64,000 nt of DNA from NCBI RefSeq assembly GCF_900015215.1, contig NZ_LN555523.1, forward strand, positions 1,678,381 through 1,742,380, written 5' to 3'. The notes beneath the pieces are model-generated. The model worked only from the letters and a program-made list of their open reading frames with translations, made no database searches and was not told the origin of the DNA. Origin of the DNA: Romboutsia ilealis. Lineage in GTDB: Bacteria > Bacillota > Clostridia > Peptostreptococcales > Peptostreptococcaceae. Position numbers and translations under genes: made by a program. Below, piece by piece: positions 18,860-27,147 of the stretch (positions within the stretch are counted from its first letter, which is position 1; the number at the start of each line of letters is the position of its first letter).

Positions 18860-18874
18860 AATATACCCTTATCT

Positions 18875-18928
18875 AAGAAATAAATCATAAAAAAGGAGCT
18901 TAAGCTCCTTTTTTATGATTTATTTCTT
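18875..18928. terminator. 54-base perfect palindrome, bidirectional terminator
   Basis: Arms 18875-18901 and 18902-18928 are exact 27-base complements with no spacer. The core is AAAAAAGGAGCTTAAGCTCC followed by T-runs on both strands. The right arm encodes the last residues of the leftward gene at 18913. Confidence 0.92.
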
Positions 18929-19221
18929 GAATTATAATACTTATCTTTTTTTCCCTTTTGTGCTCTTGATTCCATTAACTCTTTTATCTTATTTATATAG
19001 CCATCATCTTCACTTAATCTAATGAGGCTAGTTAAATAATATCCATGAGTACTTTTTGGAATCTTTTTTCTGATGACTAAGTCTATTGCTGTTTTTGCAG
19101 CTTCAAAATGTTTAAGATGAGTGTGACCTTCTTGAAAACTTTTTTTAGCATTGTAAACTATATAACCTTCTCTAACTTGAAATATCATAAATTCTTTTCT
19201 TTCATATATTTTATTATACAT
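18913..19221 (-). CDS. Small protein of unknown function
   Basis: 102 residues from ATG 19221, which follows AAAAGG by nine bases. An upstream TTG at 19239 has no site. The protein is soluble-looking and basic at its C-terminus (SRAQKGKKDKYYNSRNKS). A central region, EGHTHLKHFEAAKTAIDLVI, is probably helical. No domain is recognised. It is convergent with the 53-residue gene, and the two share a palindromic terminator. Confidence 0.72.
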   Translation of the reverse strand: MYNKIYERKEFMIFQVREGYIVYNAKKSFQEGHTHLKHFEAAKTAIDLVIRKKIPKSTHGYYLTSLIRLSEDDGYINKIKELMESRAQKGKKDKYYNSRNKS

Positions 19222-19507
19222 TAAATCAATCCTTTTCAAGATAGTATTACTATAATATATAATATTTTTTTTTAAATGTTATATATTATACTTTATTTTA
19301 TGCTAAATCCACCCTTACATATTTTTTAGTCGCTATATTTAATGTATATGTTAAGCATACTTACATATTCATTAGATATAAATTATGTTAAATTAATTAT
19401 TTTTTACAATATATTTTTTACCTTTTTAAATCTAAAATTTTTAATATAGCTTATATTAAGATATTATCTACACGTTTACTTCTAATAGTATCCTTATATG
19501 TAATATG

Positions 19508-19652
19508 TAAAAAATTCGCTTCGCTCATGTCGCCAACGACTTCGTCCGTTGCTCAAAATCTTTTTTACGCTCAAAACCAATTTATTGATATTACTTACAT
19601 TCAGAATTTATCCACATTTTTTAAATATTATAATATCCTTAAGCGTAAAAAA
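19508..19652. repeat. Intergenic repeat, copy 1
   Basis: About 145 bases, starting AAAAAATTCGCTTCGCTCATG and ending CCTTAAGCGTAAAAAA. It is nearly identical to 41829-41974 and shares both ends with 32572-32767. The right two thirds (19561-19652) are bounded by inverted TTTTTTACGCT/AGCGTAAAAAA. A TTATCCACA box lies at 19608-19616. It abuts the terminator of the leftward deacetylase gene. The rest of the 455-base gap (19222-19507) is AT-rich with nothing recognised. Confidence 0.92.
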
Positions 19653-19678
19653 TGCTATACCATTTTAGGTATAGCATT
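19645..19678 (-). terminator. Terminator of the deacetylase/CAP unit
   Basis: The leftward stem AATGCTATACC/GGTATAGCATT ends in TTTTTT. Those T residues are also the right end of repeat copy 1. Confidence 0.9.
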
Positions 19679-19694
19679 ATAACTTTTGCTGTAA

Positions 19695-20390
19695 TTATTT
19701 ATCTATTATCTCTGATACTGTCACAAATTCAAAACCTTTCTCTATCATTTTAGGAATTAATATATCTAATGCAGCAACAGTATTATTTGTTGCATAATCG
19801 TGTAAAAGTATTATATCTCCATTTTTCGCATTATTTATTATTTTATTTGCTATAACTTCCGCAGCTGGATTTTGCCAGTCCCTAGCATCTACAGTAGTCC
19901 ATAATACTATTTTATAGTTAAGCTTCTTCGCAATTGATGCTAGCTCTTCTTGCTTATAACTACCATATGGTGGTCTAAATAATGTTGGTTTTTTACCAGT
20001 TAGTTTTATAAGTATCTCTTCACATTTTAATATTTCTTCTTCTAATTGCTCATTTGTCAAGTTCGTTATATCAGGATGGTTAAATGTGTGATTTCCTATT
20101 TCGTGTCCTTCTTTATTTGCCCTAATCAAAGGATCTGAATACCAGTTAGCGTGTTTTCCTGCTACAAAAAAAGTACCTTTTATATTGTACTTATTAAGCA
20201 CATCTAAAACTTGATTAGTTTCTTTGGGATGAGGTCCATCATCAAATGTTAGTGCTATTAGCTTCTTATCTCTTGAACCATTTTTTATAAATACCTCCTC
20301 ATCGTTTATTGATTCAGCATACATAAACGAATTACTAAAAAAAACTAATACAGCTGTAATTATAAGTGTGATTTTTTTGTACTTAAACAT
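19695..20390 (-). CDS. Secreted polysaccharide deacetylase (NodB domain)
   Basis: 231 residues. A signal peptide (about 1-25, ITLIITAVLVFFSNSFMYAES) precedes one NodB domain. All five catalytic motifs are present: LTFDDGPHP with the catalytic base and metal Asp, GNHTFNHPD with both metal histidines, RPPYGSYKQE, WTTVDARDW, and IILLHDYATN. It probably removes acetyl groups from peptidoglycan or another surface glycan outside the membrane. Such activity often gives lysozyme resistance. It lies 25 bases downstream of the CAP-domain gene and probably shares its transcript. Confidence 0.92.
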   Translation of the reverse strand: MFKYKKITLIITAVLVFFSNSFMYAESINDEEVFIKNGSRDKKLIALTFDDGPHPKETNQVLDVLNKYNIKGTFFVAGKHANWYSDPLIRANKEGHEIGNHTFNHPDITNLTNEQLEEEILKCEEILIKLTGKKPTLFRPPYGSYKQEELASIAKKLNYKIVLWTTVDARDWQNPAAEVIANKIINNAKNGDIILLHDYATNNTVAALDILIPKMIEKGFEFVTVSEIIDK

Positions 20391-20415
20391 ATTTATGACT
20401 TCCTTTCATGCATGT

Positions 20416-21387
20416 CTATGTGTAAAAATTTTGAGTATAGTATATATTATAGTATCCTCCAAATATAACACCAACTCCTATATACTTATAGTCCCCTAAA
20501 ATATTTTTTCTATGTCCTAAAGAATTCATCCATGCATGATGTGCATATATCGCACTACTTTGTCCTGCCGCAATATTTTCTCCTGCATTTTTGTAATTTA
20601 TGCCTTCTTCTTCCATCCTATTAAATGGACTTTTATTTTCTTTATTAATATGGTCAAAATAATTTTTTATCATCATATCTTCACTATGCTTTCTTGAACT
20701 AGTTGTAGCCTTTTCACTATAAGATAGTATATCTAAATTATTTTTTGTACGTTCAGTATTTACAAGATCTTTAGTTTGAGCTTCAAAGCTTTCTTGTAAT
20801 TCACCACTACCTTGCGAGTATATTCCGTTTAGTGTTGATTCTGCTTTTTTACTTATAATTTGATAACCACATACCTTATTATCTTCATGTATATCATAAA
20901 AAACCGTTACATAATTTTTTTCAATATCTAATATATCATATTGATTATTAGAGTTTATAACATATCTAGTATTACCTTTTTTCTTATATTCTAAGGGAGT
21001 ATATTTTTCTCTTACAGAATCTCTATTTGAGTTCAATTTTATATCCATTTCATTACTATCAATTCCATTACTATAAAGAGCTACTACATTCTCATCCTCT
21101 ATTCCTACCATTGCAAATTTATTCAAATCTTCATTATATACATACCATTTAAAATTATACTCACTATAATCGATTCTCGACGGTTCTCCCAGATTAGATA
21201 TTACTTTAGCTTTATTATCACCGATTTTTATATTTTTAAAATTATCAATATTTATATTACTATTTACTCTAGTATCATTTGATACGATTTTAGTATTTAT
21301 AGCCTCAAATTCTTGTGAAGTATTATTTTTAGAATAATAAGAATATGCTAATGCTATAGCTACAAATATAAAGATAGTCTTCTTCAA
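20416..21387 (-). CDS. CAP (SCP/PR1) domain protein with CAP-associated N-terminal domain
   Basis: About 323 residues from a TTG at 21387, chosen because TTGGAGG lies seven bases upstream. The longer frame begins inside the ribosome site. A signal anchor (KKTIFIFVAIALAYSYYS) is followed by a CAP-associated region (about 45-185) with repeated KIGDNKAKVISNLGEPS-like strands. The C-terminal CAP domain (about 205-323) has HSEDMMIKNYFDH, the GENIAAG motif and HAWMNSLGHRKNIL. Bacterial CAP proteins are secreted, and their biochemical role is unsettled. It is probably co-transcribed with the deacetylase. Confidence 0.9.
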   Translation of the reverse strand: MKKTIFIFVAIALAYSYYSKNNTSQEFEAINTKIVSNDTRVNSNINIDNFKNIKIGDNKAKVISNLGEPSRIDYSEYNFKWYVYNEDLNKFAMVGIEDENVVALYSNGIDSNEMDIKLNSNRDSVREKYTPLEYKKKGNTRYVINSNNQYDILDIEKNYVTVFYDIHEDNKVCGYQIISKKAESTLNGIYSQGSGELQESFEAQTKDLVNTERTKNNLDILSYSEKATTSSRKHSEDMMIKNYFDHINKENKSPFNRMEEEGINYKNAGENIAAGQSSAIYAHHAWMNSLGHRKNILGDYKYIGVGVIFGGYYNIYYTQNFYT

Positions 21388-21686
21388 AATATCATCCTCC
21401 AATAATTATTTACTATCTATGTATAATAAACACTTATAAAACAATTAATACCCATTAATATAATTATTCTATATTCATTTAATATATAAACTAGTATATA
21501 ATTTGTTTAAATTAATGATATATTATTTTAATGAAAAGTTTACTTTTCCAGATTAACGTATCAACGAAACAATTTAATCCATATGTTAGTTCTACATTTT
21601 ACATATCCAATAACTTCATCCTTTGATTAATTTATTGCATAGGAAAATCATTTTATAATTATATTTTATCCTTAAAATTAGTTCGT

Positions 21687-21745
21687 TAATATTACTTACA
21701 TGCATAAATCATTAATATTTTGAAGTATTATAATATCTTTAATCA
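21687..21745. repeat. Degenerate relic of the intergenic repeat (copy 4)
   Basis: The stretch TAATATTACTTACATGCATA and later AGTATTATAATATCTTTAA match the right half of the repeat family. The DnaA-like box is lost (AAATCATTA in its place). It lies beside the left boundary of the IS200-type element, which may have disrupted the right end of this copy. Confidence 0.55.
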
Positions 21746-22474
21746 TAATCAGAACCACCCGTAAAACGGGTGGTTTGCTCTACGCCTATAAGGCTTTGTT
21801 TCTGGCTGTGCTACTCGCACACTGAACGGTTTGCCAACCGCATACTATTACTAACTGCACCTAAATGTGCTTATTTTTTTGCTTTATTTACTGGCTCACC
21901 CGTAAACGGGTCAATATATTCCTTTAAACTCATTTGTTCATGAATTATATCCTCTTGTATTTGATTTTTTATATATTCTTCAATTGCCTTTTTATTTCTT
22001 CCAACTGTATCAACATAATACCCTTTACACCAAAACTGTCTATTTCCATATTTATACTTTAAATTTGCATGTCTATCAAATATCATCAGTGAACTTTTTC
22101 CTTTCAGATAACCCATAAATTGAGATACACTAAGTTTTGGTGGTATACTTACAAGCATGTGTATATGATCTTTACATGCATTTGTTTCAATTATCTCAAC
22201 ACCTTTATGATCACAAAGTTTTCTTAATATAACACCAATATCAGACTTTATTTTTCCATAAATAATCTGCCTTCTATACTTTGGTGCAAAAACTATATGA
22301 TATTTACAATTCCATTTGCTATGTGCTAAACTATTATTGTCCATTATCGGACACACCTCCTTAAATTTTATAGTTTTGGTCGGCAAACCTACTATAATTT
22401 TATGGAGGTTTTTTTATTTCTACTCATAGCTAAAAGCTTTTTAGAACCACAGGTATAACCTGTGGTATTCCTAA
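21746..22474 (-). mobile_element. IS200-type insertion sequence (tnpA only)
   Basis: One Y1 transposase gene is flanked by subterminal hairpins. ACCACCCGTAAAACGGGTGGT lies at 21752-21773, beyond the 3' end of tnpA, and ACCACAGGTATAACCTGTGGT lies at 22445-22466, beyond its 5' end. There are no terminal inverted repeats and no tnpB, as expected for the IS200 group. Exact ends are uncertain by a few bases. The transposase end carries a further hairpin region (GCCTATAAGGC). The element sits directly next to the terminator of the MORN gene. Confidence 0.87.
21871..22344 (-). CDS. tnpA: IS200/IS605 family transposase TnpA (Y1 HUH)
   Basis: 157 residues from ATG 22344, preceded by AAGGAGG. The N-terminal KWNCKYHIVFAPKYRRQIIY is typical of the family. 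The HUH motif is DHIHMLVSIPP. The catalytic tyrosine lies in the helix KGYYVDTVGRNKKAIEEYIK. The length equals that of functional family members and no frame disruption is seen, so it may be active. Such enzymes move single-stranded DNA at lagging strands and prefer a short target sequence 5' of the left end. Confidence 0.95.
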   Translation of the reverse strand: MDNNSLAHSKWNCKYHIVFAPKYRRQIIYGKIKSDIGVILRKLCDHKGVEIIETNACKDHIHMLVSIPPKLSVSQFMGYLKGKSSLMIFDRHANLKYKYGNRQFWCKGYYVDTVGRNKKAIEEYIKNQIQEDIIHEQMSLKEYIDPFTGEPVNKAKK

Positions 22475-22476
22475 TA

Positions 22477-22514
22477 CAAAAAATAGCTTTGCCTAATTAT
22501 ATAGACAAAGCTAA
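22477..22514 (-). terminator. Terminator of the MORN gene
   Basis: The leftward stem TAGCTTTG/CAAAGCTA overlaps the stop codon and is followed by TTTTTT. The IS200 element begins just beyond. Confidence 0.85.
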
Positions 22515-23308
22515 AATTTTATTGAAAATATTTCATCTAAACTTCTATCAAATATACAAGGCTTGTCAAACTTCCAAGTTCCTTCATATACTAATTCATT
22601 ATTTAAATAGAAAGTTCCGTCTCCGTGCTTTTTACCATGTAAAAATTCACCTTCGTATCTTTTTCCTTCTTCCCATATATATATTCCTTTTCCATGAACT
22701 AAGTTATTTTTCCATTCACCTTCATATATTACATTTCCATGACAATCATAACATACTCCATATCCATCCATTTTATTATTTTTAAATTCTCCTATATACA
22801 TGCTGTTATCACGCCATATATATATTCCTTCTCCATATTTTTTTCCATCTATCCAGTGTCCCATATATTCATCTTTACTACTATATACCATCTGCCCCAT
22901 TCCATTTATAGTATCATCTGAAAAATTTCCTATATAAACATTTCCACTTTTAAATGTACACATTCCCAATCCACATTTCATATCATCGTTAAACTCTCCA
23001 ACATACTCTATACCTTCTATAAAATTATATTTTCCTATTCCTACCATCTTGCCATCTATTATTTTTCCTGTATATATATCTCCATTAGAAAATTCATAAA
23101 TCTTGCTAGGTATTTTCTTTTTATTTACATTTTCTACATCTTCATATTTATTAATTTCAAGTTCCATCATCTCTTCATTCGATGCTTTCTTACATCTTCT
23201 AGCCATAAGTTTTTGCCTTTTAATTATTGCATTAACTTCTCTCTTTATTTTATTTATATTTAATGTATATTCATTATATATATCAAAATGCTCTTTAGAT
23301 AAGTTCAT
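22511..23308 (-). CDS. MORN-repeat protein
   Basis: About 265 residues from ATG 23308. AGGAG lies 11 bases upstream, and an earlier ATG at 23317 is too close to it. The N-terminal 60 residues are helical and charged (NINKIKREVNAIIKRQKLMA). From about 75 to 250 there are seven or so MORN repeats of the form YxGEFxxxxxxGxGxxxxxxG, for example YEGEWKNNLVHGKGIYIW. MORN repeats form extended beta-sheets that bind proteins or lipids. No signal peptide or catalytic domain is visible. Function is unknown. Confidence 0.88.
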   Translation of the reverse strand: MNLSKEHFDIYNEYTLNINKIKREVNAIIKRQKLMARRCKKASNEEMMELEINKYEDVENVNKKKIPSKIYEFSNGDIYTGKIIDGKMVGIGKYNFIEGIEYVGEFNDDMKCGLGMCTFKSGNVYIGNFSDDTINGMGQMVYSSKDEYMGHWIDGKKYGEGIYIWRDNSMYIGEFKNNKMDGYGVCYDCHGNVIYEGEWKNNLVHGKGIYIWEEGKRYEGEFLHGKKHGDGTFYLNNELVYEGTWKFDKPCIFDRSLDEIFSIKF

Positions 23309-23636
23309 AGTTATCATATCTCCTATACTATTGATAGATTATCACATTATTAAATTTATTATATTATATATATTGTATTTTTTTCTATAAATATTTATTT
23401 TTTTGTAAAAAAATAAAGTGTTTTTTGTAAAAAACACTTTATTTTCAGAGTAGACATTGTCCGATTCACTTAAATTCATTAATGCATCCGATCAAACACA
23501 CTAAATAGTTTTAATTGTAATTTAATTTATACCATTTGTATAAATACTCCGATAAATTTATATAACTCTAGAGTTTTTTTGAGAGAGTCACCTCTCTTTA
23601 AGTATTATGTTAATTAAAATAAATTTTATTCATTTA
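23309..23636. other. Gap between the MORN and YitT genes
   Basis: About 330 bases without a credible gene. It contains the terminator at 23409-23446 and a weak GAGAG/CTCTC hairpin near 23581-23596. The remainder is AT-rich with no repeat match. Confidence 0.6.
23409..23446 (-). terminator. Leftward terminator downstream of the YitT gene
   Basis: A 17-base perfect stem (AAAATAAAGTGTTTTTT with its complement, two-base loop) is followed leftward by TTTTTTTAC. It lies about 190 bases beyond the YitT stop. Confidence 0.8.
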
Positions 23637-24503
23637 TTATAAATATTTTTCTTTAAAACCTCTTCCTTTAACCTCTGTAACATCATTTACTGATATAAAT
23701 GATTTTTTATCGTAATTTAAAGCTATTTCTTTTATTTTAGGTATTTCATTTGATGATACTATACAGTATATAATTCTTTTTTTCTCTTTTGTATATGCAC
23801 CTTCTGCTTCTAAGAATGTTACCCCTCTATGAACAATAGTCATTATATCTTTTGCTATAGATTCACTTTCTCTAGATATAACCATAACAGATTTTTGAGA
23901 ATTCATAGCATCCTTTACAAGGTTCATAGAAGAAGCACTTAAAAACATTTCAATAAGAGTATATAATGCTAATTCTATACCAAATAACATTCCACTTACT
24001 AAAACAATTAATATATTTATGCCTAAAGTTGTGTCCTTTACTTGAATATTTTTCTTAATTTTTAATATTGCGGCTATTATATCTGTTCCACCTAGAGATG
24101 ATTTAGTTCTAAATACAAGACCTGATCCAATTCCAGCTAATATTCCCCCAAATACACTTTGAAGTAATATATCTTTTACTGGTATTATGTCACCTATATT
24201 TTGAGTTAAACCTAATAATATGGAATATAATATCATATTGATTAAACTAAATACACAAAATGATTTTTCTAAATATATAAATCCTAATATAAATATTGGT
24301 ATGTTTATTAAAAATGTTAATATACCTATATTTATTCCAGTTAAATAGTTTATAGCTGTAGATATACCTGGAACCCCTCCACTTAATAAATGTGCCGGTC
24401 TTATAAATCCATTTATACCTATACATGCTATTATCATACCTACGATTATTACAAGATACCTTATAAAAATATTATCTTCTACTGCGGTATTAACTTTACT
24501 CAT
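23637..24503 (-). CDS. YitT family membrane protein
   Basis: 288 residues. Five or six membrane helices occupy the first 190 residues, with the family signature GFIRPAHLLSGGVPGISTAI (about 27-46) and GIGSGLVFRTKSSLGGTDII near 125. A soluble C-terminal domain of the DUF2179 type (about 205-280) includes VMVISRESESIAKDIM and the segment TFLEAEGAYTKEKKRIIY. YitT proteins are widespread in Firmicutes and their transported substrate is not established. The ATG follows AGGGAG. Confidence 0.92.
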   Translation of the reverse strand: MSKVNTAVEDNIFIRYLVIIVGMIIACIGINGFIRPAHLLSGGVPGISTAINYLTGINIGILTFLINIPIFILGFIYLEKSFCVFSLINMILYSILLGLTQNIGDIIPVKDILLQSVFGGILAGIGSGLVFRTKSSLGGTDIIAAILKIKKNIQVKDTTLGINILIVLVSGMLFGIELALYTLIEMFLSASSMNLVKDAMNSQKSVMVISRESESIAKDIMTIVHRGVTFLEAEGAYTKEKKRIIYCIVSSNEIPKIKEIALNYDKKSFISVNDVTEVKGRGFKEKYL

Positions 24504-24945
24504 TGTCTTCTCCCTTCAAGCTCAATAGTATATTATCACTCTTATTTATTTATTCATTACATGTTATATTATATTACCTTTTTTTAATATGTCTAGCACA
24601 TTTTTAATCAGATTTTTATCTATATTGTAGCTATTCTTTCGACAAATGATTAAGTTCTATTTTTTTCTTGCATTTTATATTTTTTATGTATACTTAATTA
24701 TAAATATACATACTTTATAATATCTGATATAGTAAGGTATTCTTAAAAATAAAAAAATACAATTAAATATATATAATAAGATATATGCATAATTGTATTT
24801 CATATTTTTCATTTTAAGTTTATATTTTTACATTTTTTATTTTTAAATTTTAATTTATATAATTTTATCATATATTATATATTTATTTAATTAAATTCCA
24901 TCCTTTAATAATAATCAAAACCATTTAACTTATACTATTTTAATA
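24504..24945. other. 442-base AT-rich gap, nothing recognised
   Basis: No reading frame with a ribosome site, no strong hairpin with T-run, and no match to the repeat family found elsewhere in the window. The only candidates for function are the unseen yitT promoter at its left and the 3' end of the lrgAB transcript at its right. Confidence 0.6.
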
Positions 24946-25635
24946 TTATAAAAATTTTATTATTATTGGTATTAAAATAACTGTAATTATTCCTGAAATC
25001 CCTATGGATAGCCCACTCATTGCACCTTCAACTTCACCCATTTCTAATGCTTTAGTAGTACCTAATGCATGAGCTGAAGTACCTAATGCTATTCCTTTTG
25101 CAACAGGATGATTTATTTTTCCTATTTTAAATACTATAGAAGACATAATTGCACCTAGTATTCCTGTTAATATTATAGATACTACTGTGATCGCTTCTAC
25201 TCCATTTAATGTTTTTGTCAAAGATATACCCATAGGTGTAGTTATTGACTTTGGTATTAATGAGTTTATTATGTCCAAATTAGCATTGGTAAAATATCCT
25301 ATTAATTTTACTGATATAAAAGATGCTACTACTCCACAACTTATGCCAATTAATATTTCTAATAAGTATTTCTTAAATAAATCAAACTGCTTGTACAAAG
25401 GAACTGCTAATACAATTGTTACAGGACCTAAAAAGAAGTTTATTCTATCTGCTCCTAATTTATAACTTTCATAAGGAATCTTCGTTATACTTAAAAATAA
25501 TATAATACATAAAATAGCTATAAGCAATGGATTGAATATAGGCTTCTTAGTTTTTTTCTGTATATATATTCCTATATTGTAGAATAATATTGTAAGTATT
25601 AGCCCAAAAATTTCTGTGTCAAATATATTATACAT
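24946..25635 (-). CDS. lrgB: LrgB/CidB family membrane protein
   Basis: 229 residues with six or more hydrophobic segments. Conserved LrgB segments are FFLGPVTIVLAVPLYKQ (about 68), LIPKSITTPMGISLTKTLNG (about 127) and VAKGIALGTSAHALGTTKAL (about 178). LrgAB/CidAB systems affect murein hydrolase activity and cell death, and related pairs export or import pyruvate or glycolate. It starts two bases after lrgA ends, so the two genes form an operon. No LytSR-type regulator is adjacent. Confidence 0.93.
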   Translation of the reverse strand: MYNIFDTEIFGLILTILFYNIGIYIQKKTKKPIFNPLLIAILCIILFLSITKIPYESYKLGADRINFFLGPVTIVLAVPLYKQFDLFKKYLLEILIGISCGVVASFISVKLIGYFTNANLDIINSLIPKSITTPMGISLTKTLNGVEAITVVSIILTGILGAIMSSIVFKIGKINHPVAKGIALGTSAHALGTTKALEMGEVEGAMSGLSIGISGIITVILIPIIIKFL

Positions 25636-25637
25636 AA

Positions 25638-26000
25638 TTAATTCTCCTTAGTTTTTTTATTTATCATAATCTCAACTAATTTACCAGATATATACATAAC
25701 TATAATAGTACTTATAAATATTGTAATCAGTAATACAAATATATTATCTGATATAAGATCTAATGATTTAATTAACGAAACTCCTGATGGTATAAAAAAT
25801 ATAGCCATATTATCTAAAAAGAAATTACTTACTTCATTTATATTTTCTAATTTTATAACTTTAGCTTTAAGTAATATAAATAATAATATCATTCCTATAA
25901 TACTACCTGGAATAATAACTACACTTTGTATAAATGAGCTAATATATTCGCCTAAGGCCCATAAACCTAATATTATTGCCAATTGATTTAGTATTTTCAT
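25638..26000 (-). CDS. lrgA: LrgA/CidA family holin-like protein
   Basis: 120 residues from ATG 26000, preceded by AAGGAG. A longer in-frame start at 26024 has no site and would give an atypical length. Four hydrophobic helices contain the family segments LGLWALGEYIS, VIIPGSIIGMILLFILL and AIFFIPSGVSLI. It is proposed to act as a holin-like partner of LrgB in the membrane. It is the first gene of the lrgAB unit. Confidence 0.93.
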   Translation of the reverse strand: MKILNQLAIILGLWALGEYISSFIQSVVIIPGSIIGMILLFILLKAKVIKLENINEVSNFFLDNMAIFFIPSGVSLIKSLDLISDNIFVLLITIFISTIIVMYISGKLVEIMINKKTKEN

Positions 26001-26032
26001 ATTTGTCTCCTTAAAAGTCGTCATGGTTTTAA

Positions 26033-26058
26033 AGTTAAAGGGATCGATCCCTTTAACT
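26033..26058. terminator. Palindrome between the WG-repeat gene and lrgA
   Basis: The perfect 26-base palindrome AGTTAAAGGGATCGATCCCT... (26033-26058) lies just after the leftward WG-repeat gene. The T-run (CTATTTTTT) is on the right side, which favours rightward termination, so its role in stopping leftward transcription is uncertain. Confidence 0.6.
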
Positions 26059-26075
26059 CTATTTTTTACAATATA

Positions 26076-27056
26076 TTAATTTCTAAAGTCTAAGAAAAGT
26101 TTACCTTGTTTGTCTATATAATTACTATTATTACCTTGAATTACTTGTGCATACCCATCTTCAAAATCTGATATGGCATCAAATATAGGTATTATTTGTA
26201 TTCTTCCAGATGGATTCAAAAATCCCCACATTCCTCCTTTAGGATTACTAATTCCTCTCGTTAAGGAGTTAGATCCTATATTAAATCTAGCTAATCCTTC
26301 TTTAAAATTGCAAGCATAATCAAATATAGTATCTATAACAATATATCCCGTCTTATCTATATACCCCCACTTTCCATTAATAGAAATTGCAGCTAAACCC
26401 TCACAAAATGGTTTTGCTCTATCAAACATAAAATCTATAACTGTATTTCCATTTTTATCTACATAGCCCCATTTATCATTTACTCTAACAGCAGCTAATC
26501 CTTGAGAAAAATCTGTACCTACATCATATTTAGGCGGTATAGCAAATTCACCATTTTTAGTTATATATCCATATTTATTTTTTATTTCAATTAATGACCG
26601 TTCCTCAGAAAATAAATTTACATATGTATAATTAGGCTTTATAGCTATATTTCCATTTCTATCAATAAACCCCCACTTTTTATTTATTCTAACCCCAGCT
26701 AACTCATCTCTAAAGCTAGATGCATTTTCAAATATAGGATTTATTACTATATCTAGTGATTTATCTATGTATCCATATTTTCCATCTATTTTTATCCTAG
26801 CTAAACCATCATTAAATTCTGATGCACTATCTAAATGTAAAAATATTTGTGTATATCCGCTTTTGTCTATATATCCAAATATCCATTTTACTGATTTTCG
26901 TATTTTTTTTATATATGTTACAACACAATATCCATCTTTAAATCGCTCTGATACATATTTAAACTTAGGCTTTATAACTATATCTCTATTTTTATTTATA
27001 AATCCATATTTACCGTCTCTAAGTATAGGAAGAAACAGTTCTTTTTGTTGCAGCAT
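26076..27056 (-). CDS. WG-repeat (KWG) protein
   Basis: 326 residues built almost entirely of WG repeats. Eight or nine units of about 35 residues each carry a core like KWGYVDKNG or KYGYIDKS, followed by a strand and FxEGLAxV. Examples are GKYGFINKNR, KKWGFIDRNG, NKYGYITKNG and GKWGYIDKTG. The protein has no signal peptide and no added domain. WG repeats are predicted beta-rich binding scaffolds of unknown partner. AGGAGG lies eight bases before the ATG. It is the last member of the leftward group that includes two TPR proteins, a VanW protein and a PP2C phosphatase. Confidence 0.9.
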   Translation of the reverse strand: MLQQKELFLPILRDGKYGFINKNRDIVIKPKFKYVSERFKDGYCVVTYIKKIRKSVKWIFGYIDKSGYTQIFLHLDSASEFNDGLARIKIDGKYGYIDKSLDIVINPIFENASSFRDELAGVRINKKWGFIDRNGNIAIKPNYTYVNLFSEERSLIEIKNKYGYITKNGEFAIPPKYDVGTDFSQGLAAVRVNDKWGYVDKNGNTVIDFMFDRAKPFCEGLAAISINGKWGYIDKTGYIVIDTIFDYACNFKEGLARFNIGSNSLTRGISNPKGGMWGFLNPSGRIQIIPIFDAISDFEDGYAQVIQGNNSNYIDKQGKLFLDFRN

Positions 27057-27067
27057 GGTTTACCTCC

Positions 27068-27116
27068 TACCAAATAATAAAATATGTTAATCTTATTAAT
27101 ATTTTATTATTTGGTA
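27068..27116 (-). terminator. 18-bp hairpin between the TPR gene and the WG-repeat gene
   Basis: Perfect arms TACCAAATAATAAAATAT (27068-27085) and their complement (27099-27116) enclose a 13-base loop. The arm ends one base from the AGGAGG of the WG-repeat gene. It may terminate the upstream transcript, or shield and stabilise a read-through mRNA. Confidence 0.7.
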
Positions 27117-27147
27117 GAATACAGTATTCCTACTGTTTAGTGTTATT

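Noticed and set aside
22445..22466. Hairpin read as a rho-independent terminator
   Set aside because: It lacks a T-run and matches the subterminal hairpin at the other end of the IS200-type element.
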